14,615 bases of DNA from an uncultured Prevotella sp. (GCA_900548195.1 URJQ01000078.1:1-14615), one strand, 5' to 3'; positions 1 through 7,285 are shown, counted from the first letter of the stretch. The notes: a model not told the origin generated them from the letters alone. Translations and numbers: made by a program.

Positions 1-80
1 TCACCTAAGCGTTATGCCTAAATATAGGCACGAACCGTTGCAACTACGGTACCGACAGTCATAGTCTGGATGAAAGAAGA
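1..80 (+). promoter_or_regulatory. FMN riboswitch (RFN element), 5' part outside the window
   Basis: Positions 31-80 match the conserved 3' half of the FMN aptamer: the GAxCCG-loop-CGGT hairpin (GAACCGTTGCAAC then TACGGT), followed by ACCGACAGTCATAGTCTGGATG and AAAGAAG, which line up with the family consensus CCGACGGTxAxAGTCCGGATGxxAGAAG. The 5' strand of the closing helix and the first arms lie before position 1. FMN riboswitches bind flavin mononucleotide and shut off riboflavin synthesis or uptake genes. Here the aptamer is on the same strand as the TonB receptor and is followed by a terminator hairpin at 151-187, so FMN should reduce receptor expression. The match is by eye; the identification is fairly secure because the conserved blocks are in the right order and spacing. 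Confidence 0.85.
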
Positions 81-150
81 ATGTTTGAATTGAAAGTAGG
101 TCATCACCGCTTTCAGCATAGTATGAAGGATATCAGCATACGATAGAGTC

Positions 151-187
151 GAAAGAAGAATGCTTTCGCTCGCGTATTTCTTTTTTT
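151..187 (+). terminator. Terminator-like hairpin, expression platform of the FMN riboswitch
   Basis: The stem pairs GAAAGAAGAATGC-type sequence at 151-163 with GCGTATTTCTTT at 172-183 (one mismatch, two G-T pairs), with an 8-nt loop, and runs straight into a T tract (181-187). This is the form of an intrinsic terminator placed about 70 nt after the aptamer and about 110 nt before the receptor start codon. The inferred role is to stop transcription when FMN is bound. The competing antiterminator pairing was not resolved because the aptamer 5' strand is missing. Confidence 0.65.
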
Positions 188-208
188 ATTGTCGTTCATA
201 TTCGTCTG

Positions 209-278
209 AAGCATGACTGACCATGCCTTTCTTTTGAAACAAAAGCCTTGAATTGTTATGCCCTTTATTATAACAATT
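209..278 (+). other. Two further hairpins in the receptor leader
   Basis: GCATG at 211-215 pairs with CATGC at 222-226 and is followed by a pyrimidine run (CTTTCTTTT). AATTGTTAT at 251-259 pairs perfectly with ATAACAATT at 270-278 around a 10-nt loop, ending 16 nt before the receptor ATG. The second could affect access of ribosomes to the start. Function is inferred only from position. No clear TAnnTTTG promoter was seen between 190 and 294, so transcription probably starts upstream of the riboswitch, outside the window. Confidence 0.4.
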
Positions 279-294
279 TAATGTTTCAATCAAA

Positions 295-2643
295 ATGAAA
301 AAGAATCAAATTGTTGCATTGGGTGTCACAATTCTTCCTCTTGCAGTCAATGCGGTCAATGGCATTGAAGTAAAGAAGGTTGCGAGCAACGCAAACTACC
401 CAGAGTCAAATCATGTCAGCATCGAGCTTCCTGTCGATTCTGCCATCAACCTTCAGGAGGTCACCGTACAGGCGCATTTCGCTAAAGCAAACAAGACCCC
501 GCTCAATCTCACCACTATCTCGCCAGCAGACATCAATCTGCACCAGACAGCACCAAACTATCTTGAGATGTTTCAAGGTATTCCTGGCGTATATGCCACT
601 GCTTCCACAGGCAGCTATGGCGATGCCACTCTCAATATGCGTGGCTTCAAGCAGGATAATATCTCTGTGATGCTCAATGGAATACCTATCCAGGGACTCA
701 CCTCTGGCTCTATGTATTGGAGCAACTGGATGGGACTTGCCGATGCCACTTATTCCGTACAGGTGCAGAAGGGTCTTGGCGCTTCCATGCTCGCTGACTG
801 CGCAATGGGCGGTATGGTGAATATCGTCACCAAGACAGCCAGTTATGCGCCTCATACCGAATTCTCTCTCTCCACCACACAGTGGGGCACTAAGAAGGGA
901 ACCCTCGGCTTTTCCTCAGGACAGTTTGGCAATGGATGGAGCGTCAACGCCAATATCTCTTACGTCAATGGCGGCGGTTACGTGGAGTGTACTGACATAA
1001 AGACTTTCTCCTATATGCTCTCCGTCAGCAAGGCGCTCAATGATGCCAACACATTGGTCTTCACTGCTCTCGGTTCGCCAGAGAAGCATGATCAGCGCAA
1101 CACGGAGCTATCTAAGGCAGAGGTGGATAAATATGGTCGTGACTATTCCAAAAACTGGGGATATTACAATGGAAAAGAGTATAGCATAGGACATAATCAC
1201 TACATCAAGCCATACTTCACGCTCCAGCATCTCATGAATGGGGAGCGTCTCCAGATGAAGAACTCGCTCTATCTCGCTATCGCTGATGGTGGAGGTAGTT
1301 CCACATACAATAATTATAAGTCGGGCGTTGCAAGCATCATAATGCATCAGACAGAGGATGGTCACATAGACTTCGACGCTATAGTGGCTGAAAATCAGAA
1401 AGATGGCGTGTCAAAGAATGTGATGATTGACTATCTCTCAGGTCATACACAGTTTGGTGCCATCACCTCAGCTGACTATCGTCTGAATGACCTTTGGACA
1501 GCCAGTGCCGGCGTGCAGTATCAGTATTATGCCACATGGTCCAAGATGAAGATTCTCGATATGCTGGGAGGCACCTCTTTCACCGATCCTGCCACTAATG
1601 CCAGCCTTGCCGTTGGCGACTATGTAGGCTCTCGCTATGGTCGTACTACGCATCATGCCTCTGCCTTCATTCAGGGACGTTACTCCACAGAGTCAGTGAA
1701 TGCAAACCTTGGTGTCACCGTCTTCAATGGCAACTACCGTCGTCATAATGATGCCACAGGCGAGTGCTCTGACTGGGCTCACGGTTGGGGAGCAAGCGTT
1801 AAGGGCGGTATCCTCTGGAATGTAAACCGTCATAATGCCGTCTATCTCAATGCAGGCTACAACTCACGCCTCCCTTACGCTGGCGTATTCCTCGCTTCCA
1901 GCGACCTCAGCATCACCAATGACATCACCAATGAGACAAACATCATGGCAGAAGCAGGATGGCGTCCTAAGTGGAAAAACGGTGGTATGGAGCTTTCTGG
2001 ATATATCGCTTCATGGAGAAACAAGACCCTTACCGTCAGTGCTGCAAAGCAAGCAAACGCAGCTGCCGAGAAATATCAGATCAAGGGACTCAATGCTCTC
2101 CACATGGGCGTAGAACTCAATGCCTTCCAGCAGTTTACTCCTTGGCTTAAAGCATCTGCTTACGCAATGGTGGGTTCATGGAAATGGAAAAACTCTGGCA
2201 GCGCCATTACCTACGACAATTACTCTGGCGAGACACTGAAAGAGACAAAAATCTCATGTGACGGACTCCATGTAGGCGATGCTCCACAGACTCAGCTTGG
2301 CGCTCAGCTCGATGCAAAGCTTCCAGAAGGACTCTATGCTCACGTAGGATGGCAGTTTAATGCTCGTATGTACGCAGACTTCGAGCCTTCAAGCCGCACT
2401 GACGAGAACGACACAGCCGATTCATACGAGTTCCCTTCCTACAGCCTCTTTGATGCCACAGTGGGATGGGAGACAGAAATCACTAAGGGTATCAACCTTA
2501 ATCTCTTCGCCACAGCCCGCAACCTCTTCGATGCAAAGTATATAGAGCGCGGTACTGATGGCAAGACCCACGACATCGACTCCTTCCGTGGCTATTGGGG
2601 TGCAGCCCGCACCATGAGTGTCGGCATGCGCCTTTCATTCTAA
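295..2643 (+). CDS. TonB-dependent outer-membrane receptor, candidate flavin importer
   Basis: This 782-residue protein has a signal peptide (about residues 1-23), a Bacteroidetes-style TonB-box-like segment LQEVTVQA (53-60), a plug domain (about 65-182, with NMRGFKQDNISVMLNGIP and GGMVNIVTKT), and a long beta-barrel rich in alternating aromatic strands ending in the terminal Phe (RLSF). At this length it is a classical TonB-dependent transporter, not a SusC-type protein (about 1000 residues with an N-terminal carboxypeptidase-regulatory domain), and no SusD partner follows. It would import a scarce ligand across the outer membrane using TonB-ExbBD energy. The ligand cannot be read from the protein, but the FMN riboswitch upstream points to riboflavin or another flavin. 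It appears to be a single-gene unit; a repeat element follows it. The ATG at 295 fits the signal peptide. Family is certain; substrate is inference. Confidence 0.93.
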   Translation: MKKNQIVALGVTILPLAVNAVNGIEVKKVASNANYPESNHVSIELPVDSAINLQEVTVQAHFAKANKTPLNLTTISPADINLHQTAPNYLEMFQGIPGVYATASTGSYGDATLNMRGFKQDNISVMLNGIPIQGLTSGSMYWSNWMGLADATYSVQVQKGLGASMLADCAMGGMVNIVTKTASYAPHTEFSLSTTQWGTKKGTLGFSSGQFGNGWSVNANISYVNGGGYVECTDIKTFSYMLSVSKALNDANTLVFTALGSPEKHDQRNTELSKAEVDKYGRDYSKNWGYYNGKEYSIGHNHYIKPYFTLQHLMNGERLQMKNSLYLAIADGGGSSTYNNYKSGVASIIMHQTEDGHIDFDAIVAENQKDGVSKNVMIDYLSGHTQFGAITSADYRLNDLWTASAGVQYQYYATWSKMKILDMLGGTSFTDPATNASLAVGDYVGSRYGRTTHHASAFIQGRYSTESVNANLGVTVFNGNYRRHNDATGECSDWAHGWGASVKGGILWNVNRHNAVYLNAGYNSRLPYAGVFLASSDLSITNDITNETNIMAEAGWRPKWKNGGMELSGYIASWRNKTLTVSAAKQANAAAEKYQIKGLNALHMGVELNAFQQFTPWLKASAYAMVGSWKWKNSGSAITYDNYSGETLKETKISCDGLHVGDAPQTQLGAQLDAKLPEGLYAHVGWQFNARMYADFEPSSRTDENDTADSYEFPSYSLFDATVGWETEITKGINLNLFATARNLFDAKYIERGTDGKTHDIDSFRGYWGAARTMSVGMRLSF

Positions 2644-2666
2644 TCAAGAAAAGAAAAGCCCCTTTT

Positions 2667-2794
2667 TAGGTAATAGGGAATAGGTAATAGGGAATAGGAG
2701 ATAACCAAAGTTCGCTTGAGATTATTCCATAGCGAGAAACCATGATTGGCAAGTGTATTCTCCTATTACCTATTCTCTATTACCTATTACCTTA
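2667..2794. repeat. Inverted heptamer-array element, copy 1
   Basis: The left arm contains four tandem 7-bp units in perfect register (2672-2699: AATAGGG, AATAGGT, AATAGGG, AATAGGA). The right arm (2762-2793) contains the complementary units CCTATTA, CCTATTC, TCTATTA, CCTATTA. About 29 of 34 positions pair between arms. Between them is a 67-bp core (GGAG at 2697 to CTCC at 2763) that is about 70% identical to the core at 7173-7238, including CGCTTGAGAT at 2713-2722. It lies 3' of the TonB receptor gene and could stop or stabilise its transcript. No coding capacity was seen. Confidence 0.8.
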
Positions 2795-2815
2795 TCTTCC
2801 CCCAAGGGGGATAAG
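2791..2815. other. G/C-run hairpin
   Basis: CCCCC (2799-2803) pairs with GGGGG (2806-2810) across a 2-nt loop, and CTTAT (2791-2795) pairs with ATAAG (2811-2815) around a 3-nt bulge. A GAGGGGG run and a T/C-rich stretch follow. It abuts the end of the heptamer-array element and may act as a transcription terminator for the receptor gene. Function is inferred. Confidence 0.4.
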
Positions 2816-2874
2816 AGGGGGTCTTATTTTCCCCTTTCCCCTCTTTCCCTAAAGAGCAAGTAGCCGCCACTGTG

Positions 2875-2894
2875 TCGGGCGCGTTATCGCCCGA
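2875..2894. other. Perfect 7-bp GC-rich hairpin
   Basis: TCGGGCG (2875-2881) and CGCCCGA (2888-2894) form a perfect stem with loop CGTTAT. No T tract follows on the plus strand, so it does not look like an ordinary intrinsic terminator. It lies about 70 nt before the glycosyltransferase start and could be part of its leader. Confidence 0.4.
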
Positions 2895-2961
2895 TAGTTA
2901 AGAAGAAAGACAATAAAAGAGCAACCCCAGAGTTATTATAATAATAACACCATTCAAGCAA

Positions 2962-3852
2962 ATGCTCTCAATCCTAATCCCAACCTACAACCACACCTGC
3001 TTCCACTTAGCAGATGTCCTCCACACCCAGGCAGAAGCCCTGTCCCTCGACTACGAGATCATAGTAGCCGAGGACGGAAGTCGCGACCAGGTGAGCAAAG
3101 TGGCAAACCTCAAAGTGGGCGAACTATCCCATTGCCGCTACATCCGACGTGAAGAGAATGTGGGAAGAGCAAGAATACGCAATTTCCTCGCTGCAGAAGC
3201 AAAGCATCAGTGGCTGCTCTTCATCGACAGCGATATGATAGTGAGAAGCGACGACTTCCTGAGCCGATACGCCAAACTCATAGCCTCCGCCTCCGCCGAC
3301 TGCTACTATGGAGGCTACAGAGTAGGAGAGGAAGCCCTGCGAAAGAACCCCTTCCTCACGCATAATCTGCGCTACATCTACGAGACCAAATACACAGGAA
3401 ACAGCGACGCCACAGAGCGAAATAAGTCGCCATTCGATAATATCCACACCTGCAACCTCCTTATCCGTAAGTCCGTCTTGGAGGAATGCCCTTTCGACGA
3501 ACGCTTCCAGCATTATGGATATGAGGACGTGCTGCTCGGCATCAAACTGGGACAGTTGGGCTTCAAGGTCGCTCATGTCGATAATCCATTGAGCTTTGAA
3601 ATCTTCGAGACCAATGAGGCGTTTCTCTCAAAGTCGGAAGAAGCCCTGCGCACCCTCTCCGCTTTCCAGACAGCCCTCGCACACCATTCGCCCATCATCT
3701 CTTTTGCCGAGCGCTGCCATACCGTCGCCCCACTGTTGCGCCTGCTCTTCTCCATCCTGCGTAATCCCCTGAAGCGCAATCTCAAAGGCAAGCATCCGTC
3801 GCTATTCTTGTTCAAAGTCTATAAAGTGCTATATTATCTCTCAATAAGGTGA
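2962..3852 (+). CDS. Family 2 glycosyltransferase (GT-A fold)
   Basis: This 296-residue protein would transfer a sugar from a nucleotide-sugar to a glycan acceptor at the cytoplasmic face. It shows the GT2 signature in order: nucleotide-binding strand LSILIPTYNH (2-11), AEDGSRD (36-42), the ENVGRARIRN segment (65-74), the metal-binding DxD motif FIDSDM (87-92, DSD at 89-91), and a catalytic-base region GYEDVLLG (186-193). The C-terminal 45 residues are basic and hydrophobic, which would suit membrane association. It stands alone between the receptor and fabI and is on the opposite strand from the glycosyltransferase operon further right. No consensus promoter was found in the preceding 100 bp. 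Donor and acceptor cannot be deduced. The ATG is the first in frame that starts right at the first beta strand. Confidence 0.9.
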   Translation: MLSILIPTYNHTCFHLADVLHTQAEALSLDYEIIVAEDGSRDQVSKVANLKVGELSHCRYIRREENVGRARIRNFLAAEAKHQWLLFIDSDMIVRSDDFLSRYAKLIASASADCYYGGYRVGEEALRKNPFLTHNLRYIYETKYTGNSDATERNKSPFDNIHTCNLLIRKSVLEECPFDERFQHYGYEDVLLGIKLGQLGFKVAHVDNPLSFEIFETNEAFLSKSEEALRTLSAFQTALAHHSPIISFAERCHTVAPLLRLLFSILRNPLKRNLKGKHPSLFLFKVYKVLYYLSIR

Positions 3853-3939
3853 TTTTTCCATTTTCTTGTTCTATTTGTCGTAAATCATTGCCCATAATCA
3901 AGAAAACTGTGCAACAGAGCGTAATACGTCTGTAATTAT

Positions 3940-3970
3940 TTTGTAATATCAGGGAAAATGTCTAACTTTG
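3940..3970 (+). promoter_or_regulatory. Bacteroidetes-type promoter for fabI
   Basis: TTTG at 3940-3943 and TAACTTTG at 3963-3970 are separated by 19 bp, an exact fit to the Bacteroidetes primary-sigma consensus TTTG/19-21/TAnnTTTG. Transcription would start near 3977, giving a leader of about 48 nt before the fabI ATG. Confidence 0.85.
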
Positions 3971-4024
3971 CAAACTGGAATAATCAAATAATTCAAGATA
4001 ACATATAATCAATAAATACTGAAA

Positions 4025-4888
4025 ATGTCTTATAATTTACTTAAAGGTAAGAGAGGTATCATCTTTGGTGCCCTCAACGACCAGTCCATTGCATGGAAAG
4101 TAGCTGAGCGTGCCGTAGAAGAAGGTGCGCAGATCGTACTAACTAACACTGCTGTAGCTTGCCGTATGGGCACTATCGACGAACTTGCTAAGAAGACTAA
4201 TGCTGTCATCATCCCTGCTGACGCTACAAGCGTGGAAGATCTGGAGACTCTCTTCATCAAGGCTCAGGAAGCCCTCGGAGGCAAAATAGACTTCGTGCTC
4301 CATTCATGCGCTATGTCTGTCAATATGCGTAAGAAGCGTACTTACGACGACCTCGACTATGGTTTCCTCGACAAGACCCTCGACATCTCCGCTATCTCTT
4401 TCCATAAGATGATACAGGTGGCTAAGAAGCTCGACGCTATCTCCGACTTCGGAAGCATCCTCGCCCTCACATACGTGGCAAGCCATCGCACATTCTTCGG
4501 ATATAATGATATGGCTGACGCAAAAGCTCTCCTTGAGTCTATCGCCCGTTCATTCGGATATATCTACGGACGTGAGAAGGGAGTTCGTGTCAACTGTATC
4601 TCCCAGTCGCCTACTCCTACCACAGCCGGTGGCGGCATCAAGGGCTTCGATGGTATGCTCGACTATGCAGACCGCATGAGTCCGCTCGGCAATGCAAGCG
4701 CTGATGAGTGTGCTGACTATTGCGTTGTCATGTTCTCCGACCTCACCCGTAAAGTTACTATGCAGACTCTCTTCCATGATGGTGGATTCTCCAATATGGG
4801 TATGTCTCTCCGTGGTATGACACAGTACAACAAGAGCTTCGTGCCAGAGAACACCGACCATGAGACTGGCAAGATTATCTATGGATAA
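4025..4888 (+). CDS. fabI: Enoyl-[acyl-carrier-protein] reductase FabI
   Basis: FabI catalyses the last, NAD(P)H-dependent reduction of trans-2-enoyl-ACP in each cycle of type II fatty acid elongation in the cytosol. The 287-residue protein has the FabI form of the Rossmann fold: GALNDQSIAWKVAE (15-28), where SIAW replaces the plain GxxxGxG of other short-chain reductases; the cofactor strand SCAMS (94-98); the substrate tyrosine Y150 in LTYVASHRTFFGY; and the catalytic Y160 and K167 in YNDMADAK (Tyr-x6-Lys, as in E. coli FabI). VRVNCISQSPTPTTA is the loop that covers the substrate. The insert around 100-115 (NMRKKRTYDDLDYG) and the 25-residue tail after the FHDGGFSNMG strand make it longer than E. 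coli FabI (262). It is a single gene with its own promoter and a downstream hairpin terminator. Confidence 0.95.
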   Translation: MSYNLLKGKRGIIFGALNDQSIAWKVAERAVEEGAQIVLTNTAVACRMGTIDELAKKTNAVIIPADATSVEDLETLFIKAQEALGGKIDFVLHSCAMSVNMRKKRTYDDLDYGFLDKTLDISAISFHKMIQVAKKLDAISDFGSILALTYVASHRTFFGYNDMADAKALLESIARSFGYIYGREKGVRVNCISQSPTPTTAGGGIKGFDGMLDYADRMSPLGNASADECADYCVVMFSDLTRKVTMQTLFHDGGFSNMGMSLRGMTQYNKSFVPENTDHETGKIIYG

Positions 4889-5027
4889 TTACATAGTAAT
4901 TGCAAACTATCAACAGATATATATAATCCATAATATCTAAATCTTTTTTGATTTGGGAATAATGATTTTACCGAGCAAACTGCCTTATTGAAGTCTGTGA
5001 TGCTTAGTATAACATAATATAATAGAA

Positions 5028-5103
5028 ACTGGACTTTCGTATTTACTCTGCCTTTATGTCATACTTTGGGTTGAGATATTTGCGAAAGTTCAGTCTTTTT
5101 TTT
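5028..5103 (+). terminator. Long-loop terminator-like hairpin after fabI
   Basis: ACTGGACTTTCG (5028-5039) pairs with CGAAAGTTCAGT (5083-5094), twelve pairs with one G-T, followed at once by C and eight T (5096-5103). The stem and T tract are those of an intrinsic terminator, but the loop is 43 nt. It lies 140 nt after the fabI stop. It may instead be the 3' end of a small RNA starting inside this spacer; no consensus promoter was seen for that. Confidence 0.55.
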
Positions 5104-5194
5104 GCCCATTCGGATAGCAATAATTGTTCTATTTTTCCGTTATAGGGCAATGATAATTTCGTATTTTGTAAACAACTGAAAATCAAAGCTTTGC

Positions 5195-5300
5195 AAAAGC
5201 ATAGATTTTACAATGCAAAAGCTAAGCTTTTACCGCCCAATATCTATGCTTTTACCTCCTAATATCTATGCTTTTATGCCGTAATATCTTAGTTATTGCA
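5195..5300. repeat. 22-bp tandem repeat cluster with an inverted copy
   Basis: ATCTATGCTTTTA occurs at 5242-5254 and 5264-5276, and a decayed third copy starts at 5286, giving an exact 22-bp period. An inverted copy, AAAAGCATAGAT, lies at 5195-5206, and a self-complementary AAAAGCT-A-AGCTTTT lies at 5217-5231. The cluster can therefore fold into alternative hairpins. It lies in a noncoding spacer between fabI and the GNAT-nitrilase gene, about 165 bp before the latter's promoter. No gene was seen in it. Confidence 0.65.
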
Positions 5301-5463
5301 AAATGATAGCAAAGCAATCGCCTTTTGTTCTCTTTTTCCCCTAACCATTTTACGAACCCTTCCCCTTCCGCCAGATTTATCCTCAGTTTGCCAATTTGTC
5401 AGCTATGATAATACGCTTGTGTCAGTAGTTTGCTTTGTTGGGAGAAAAACTATGTGATAATAG

Positions 5464-5494
5464 TTGGTTACACTAAAAATAATTTGTAACTTTG
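5464..5494 (+). promoter_or_regulatory. Promoter for the GNAT-nitrilase gene
   Basis: TTGG at 5464-5467 and TAACTTTG at 5487-5494 are 19 bp apart, a near-exact Bacteroidetes promoter. Transcription is expected near 5501, leaving a leader of about 104 nt before the ATG at 5605. Confidence 0.75.
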
Positions 5495-5500
5495 CAGCGG

Positions 5501-5604
5501 ATTTCATATTGACGTGGGTTCTGGAAATCACGCTTCGGAGCATTGGAGAAGCCCCGCTTACTGTATCGGGATGACAAATGGTGAACCCACCTTATTTATA
5601 TATT
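5501..5604 (+). promoter_or_regulatory. Folded 5' leader of the GNAT-nitrilase mRNA
   Basis: GTGGGTTC (5514-5521) and GAACCCAC (5583-5590) form a perfect 8-bp closing helix. Inside it GCTTC (5532-5536) pairs with GAAGC (5548-5552), and CCCG (5553-5556) pairs with CGGG (5567-5570), giving a three-way-junction-like layout ending 14 nt before the preferred start codon. This is the general shape of a regulatory leader, but it matches no riboswitch class that I recognise. The fold is drawn by eye and its function is inferred. Confidence 0.45.
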
Positions 5605-7134
5605 ATGGATCAGAACCGTAAAATAGAACAAGTCGGATTGCGTAATCTCCAGATGGAGGATTATGACCAATTAGCTAAATCATTCAGACGTATCTATGCT
5701 GGATCGGATGTGTTTTGGACCCGGGCACAGATTAAGAAACTCCTTACTATCTTCCCAGAGGGACAGGTGGTGATAGTGGTGGACGATAAGATTGTGGGCT
5801 GTGCGCTCTCTATCATCGTCAATTACAACATGGTGAAGGGGGACCACACTTATGCTCAAGTGACTGGTAATGAGACCTTCAACACGCACGACCCTCATGG
5901 AAACATACTCTATGGCATTGAGGTCTTTATACATCCTGACTATCGCGGTCTGCGACTTGCGCGCCGTATGTATGAATATCGCAAGGAGCTATGCGAGACT
6001 TTGAATCTCAAAGCTATCATGTTTGGCGGAAGAATACCAAACTATCACAAGTATGCCGACAAGATGAGACCGAAGGAGTACATCGAGAAGGTGCGCTCAA
6101 GGGAAATCTACGACCCCGTGCTCACGTTTCAGTTGTCGAATGACTTCCACGTGCGCCGCGTGATACGCAACTACCTTCCAAGCGATGAAGAGAGTGAACA
6201 CTGCGCTACTCTCCTGCAATGGGATAACATCTACTATCAGCCGCCTACGGATTCTTACGTTGACCGCAAGCCGACTGTCAGGATCGGACTCGTACAATGG
6301 CAGATGCGCCCTTACTCTTCTGTCGATGACCTCTTCACGCAGGTGGAGTTTTTTGTGGATTCCGTCAGCGATTACAAGAGTGATTTCATCCTCTTCCCTG
6401 AATATTTCAATGCCCCTTTGATGGCAAGATTTAATGATATGGGCGAGGCGCAGAGTATTCGTGCTATGGCGCAATATACCGAACAGATACGTGATCGATA
6501 CCGTGAACTTGCCATAGAATATAACATCAACATCATCACGGGCAGTATGCCTCTGGTGAAGGAGGACGGTGCCCTGTATAATGTCGGTTTCCTATGCCAT
6601 CGCAATGGTAATGTGGATATGTATGAGAAGATACACGTCACTCCTGATGAGCAGAAATGCTGGGGACTGACAGGTGGCAGTACTATCCAGACTTTTGATA
6701 CGGACTGTGGTAAAATCGGCGTCGTGATATGCTATGATGTGGAGTTCCCTGAGCTCACACGCCTCATGGCGCAGGACGGAATGCAGATACTCTTCGTGCC
6801 ATTCATGACGGATACACAGAATGCTTATTCGAGAGTGAGGGTTTGTGCGCAAGCTCGTGCTATCGAGAATGAATGCTATGTGGCTATAGCTGGTAGTGTG
6901 GGCAACCTGCCAAGGGTGCATAATATGGACATACAGTATGCTCAGAGTGCCGTGTTCACTCCATGCGACTTTGCTTTCCCTAATGATGGAAAGCGCTCGG
7001 AGGCTACACCAAACACGGAGATGATTCTCATATCCGACGTGGACCTCAACCTCCTCAATGAGCTTCACACCTATGGCGCCGTGCGCAATCTGCGTGACCG
7101 TCGCCGTGATTTGTATGAATTGAAGAAGAAATAG
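5605..7134 (+). CDS. GNAT acetyltransferase domain fused to a nitrilase-family amidohydrolase
   Basis: The protein has two domains. Residues about 10-190 form a GNAT N-acyltransferase fold, with the cofactor-loop region IHPDYRGLRLARRMYEY; the usual R-x-x-G-x-G/A reads RGLRLA, so one loop glycine is Arg. Residues about 222-509 are a carbon-nitrogen hydrolase with the Glu-Lys-Cys triad visible: E266 in LFPEYF, K342 in YEKIHVTP and C376 in VVICYDVEFPE. Such enzymes hydrolyse C-N bonds of amides or nitriles through a thioester; the substrate is unknown. Fusions of this layout occur across bacteria, so this is family architecture, not an accident. The start is taken at 5605 because MDQNRKIEQVGLRNL fits the expected N-terminus and the in-frame ATG at 5578 lies inside a leader helix; the longer form (518 residues) is possible. 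It is monocistronic and followed by repeats. Confidence 0.9.
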   Translation: MDQNRKIEQVGLRNLQMEDYDQLAKSFRRIYAGSDVFWTRAQIKKLLTIFPEGQVVIVVDDKIVGCALSIIVNYNMVKGDHTYAQVTGNETFNTHDPHGNILYGIEVFIHPDYRGLRLARRMYEYRKELCETLNLKAIMFGGRIPNYHKYADKMRPKEYIEKVRSREIYDPVLTFQLSNDFHVRRVIRNYLPSDEESEHCATLLQWDNIYYQPPTDSYVDRKPTVRIGLVQWQMRPYSSVDDLFTQVEFFVDSVSDYKSDFILFPEYFNAPLMARFNDMGEAQSIRAMAQYTEQIRDRYRELAIEYNINIITGSMPLVKEDGALYNVGFLCHRNGNVDMYEKIHVTPDEQKCWGLTGGSTIQTFDTDCGKIGVVICYDVEFPELTRLMAQDGMQILFVPFMTDTQNAYSRVRVCAQARAIENECYVAIAGSVGNLPRVHNMDIQYAQSAVFTPCDFAFPNDGKRSEATPNTEMILISDVDLNLLNELHTYGAVRNLRDRRRDLYELKKK

Positions 7135-7141
7135 TCTTTTT

Positions 7142-7285
7142 TTAGGGAATAGGAAATAGGGAATAGAAAATAGGAGATTACAATTTGCTTGCTTGAGATA
7201 ATCATAGTGAAAATCCGCAATTAGCAAATGTAATCTCCTATTTTCTATTCCCTATTATCTATTTCCTGTTATCTATTATCTATCG
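7142..7285. repeat. Inverted heptamer-array element, copy 2
   Basis: The left arm has four 7-bp units in register (7148-7175: AATAGGA, AATAGGG, AATAGAA, AATAGGA). The right arm has seven (7237-7285: CCTATTT, TCTATTC, CCTATTA, TCTATTT, CCTGTTA, TCTATTA, TCTATCG). The inner 28 bp of the two arms are perfectly complementary, ending with GGAGATTACA and TGTAATCTCC. The 66-bp core (7173-7238) matches copy 1 at about 70%, including GCTTGAGAT at 7191-7199. It starts 8 bp after the stop codon of the GNAT-nitrilase gene and could end or protect that transcript. Confidence 0.85.

Noticed and set aside
2667..2794. Insertion sequence or remnant
   Set aside because: No transposase fragment, and no target-site duplication could be recognised; the arms are tandem short units rather than terminal inverted repeats of a known IS.
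5195..5300. CRISPR array
   Set aside because: The 22-bp period has no separate repeat and unique spacer parts, only two to three units, and no cas gene is in the window.
5578..5604. Earlier in-frame ATG of the GNAT-nitrilase gene
   Set aside because: It lies within the folded leader, and the nine extra residues (MVNPPYLYI) do not resemble the expected N-terminus; kept only as an alternative.
6592..7227. 211-codon minus-strand frame opposite the GNAT-nitrilase gene
   Set aside because: It overlaps a clear gene with an intact catalytic triad, and its translation is rich in His/Ser/Ile without any domain pattern.
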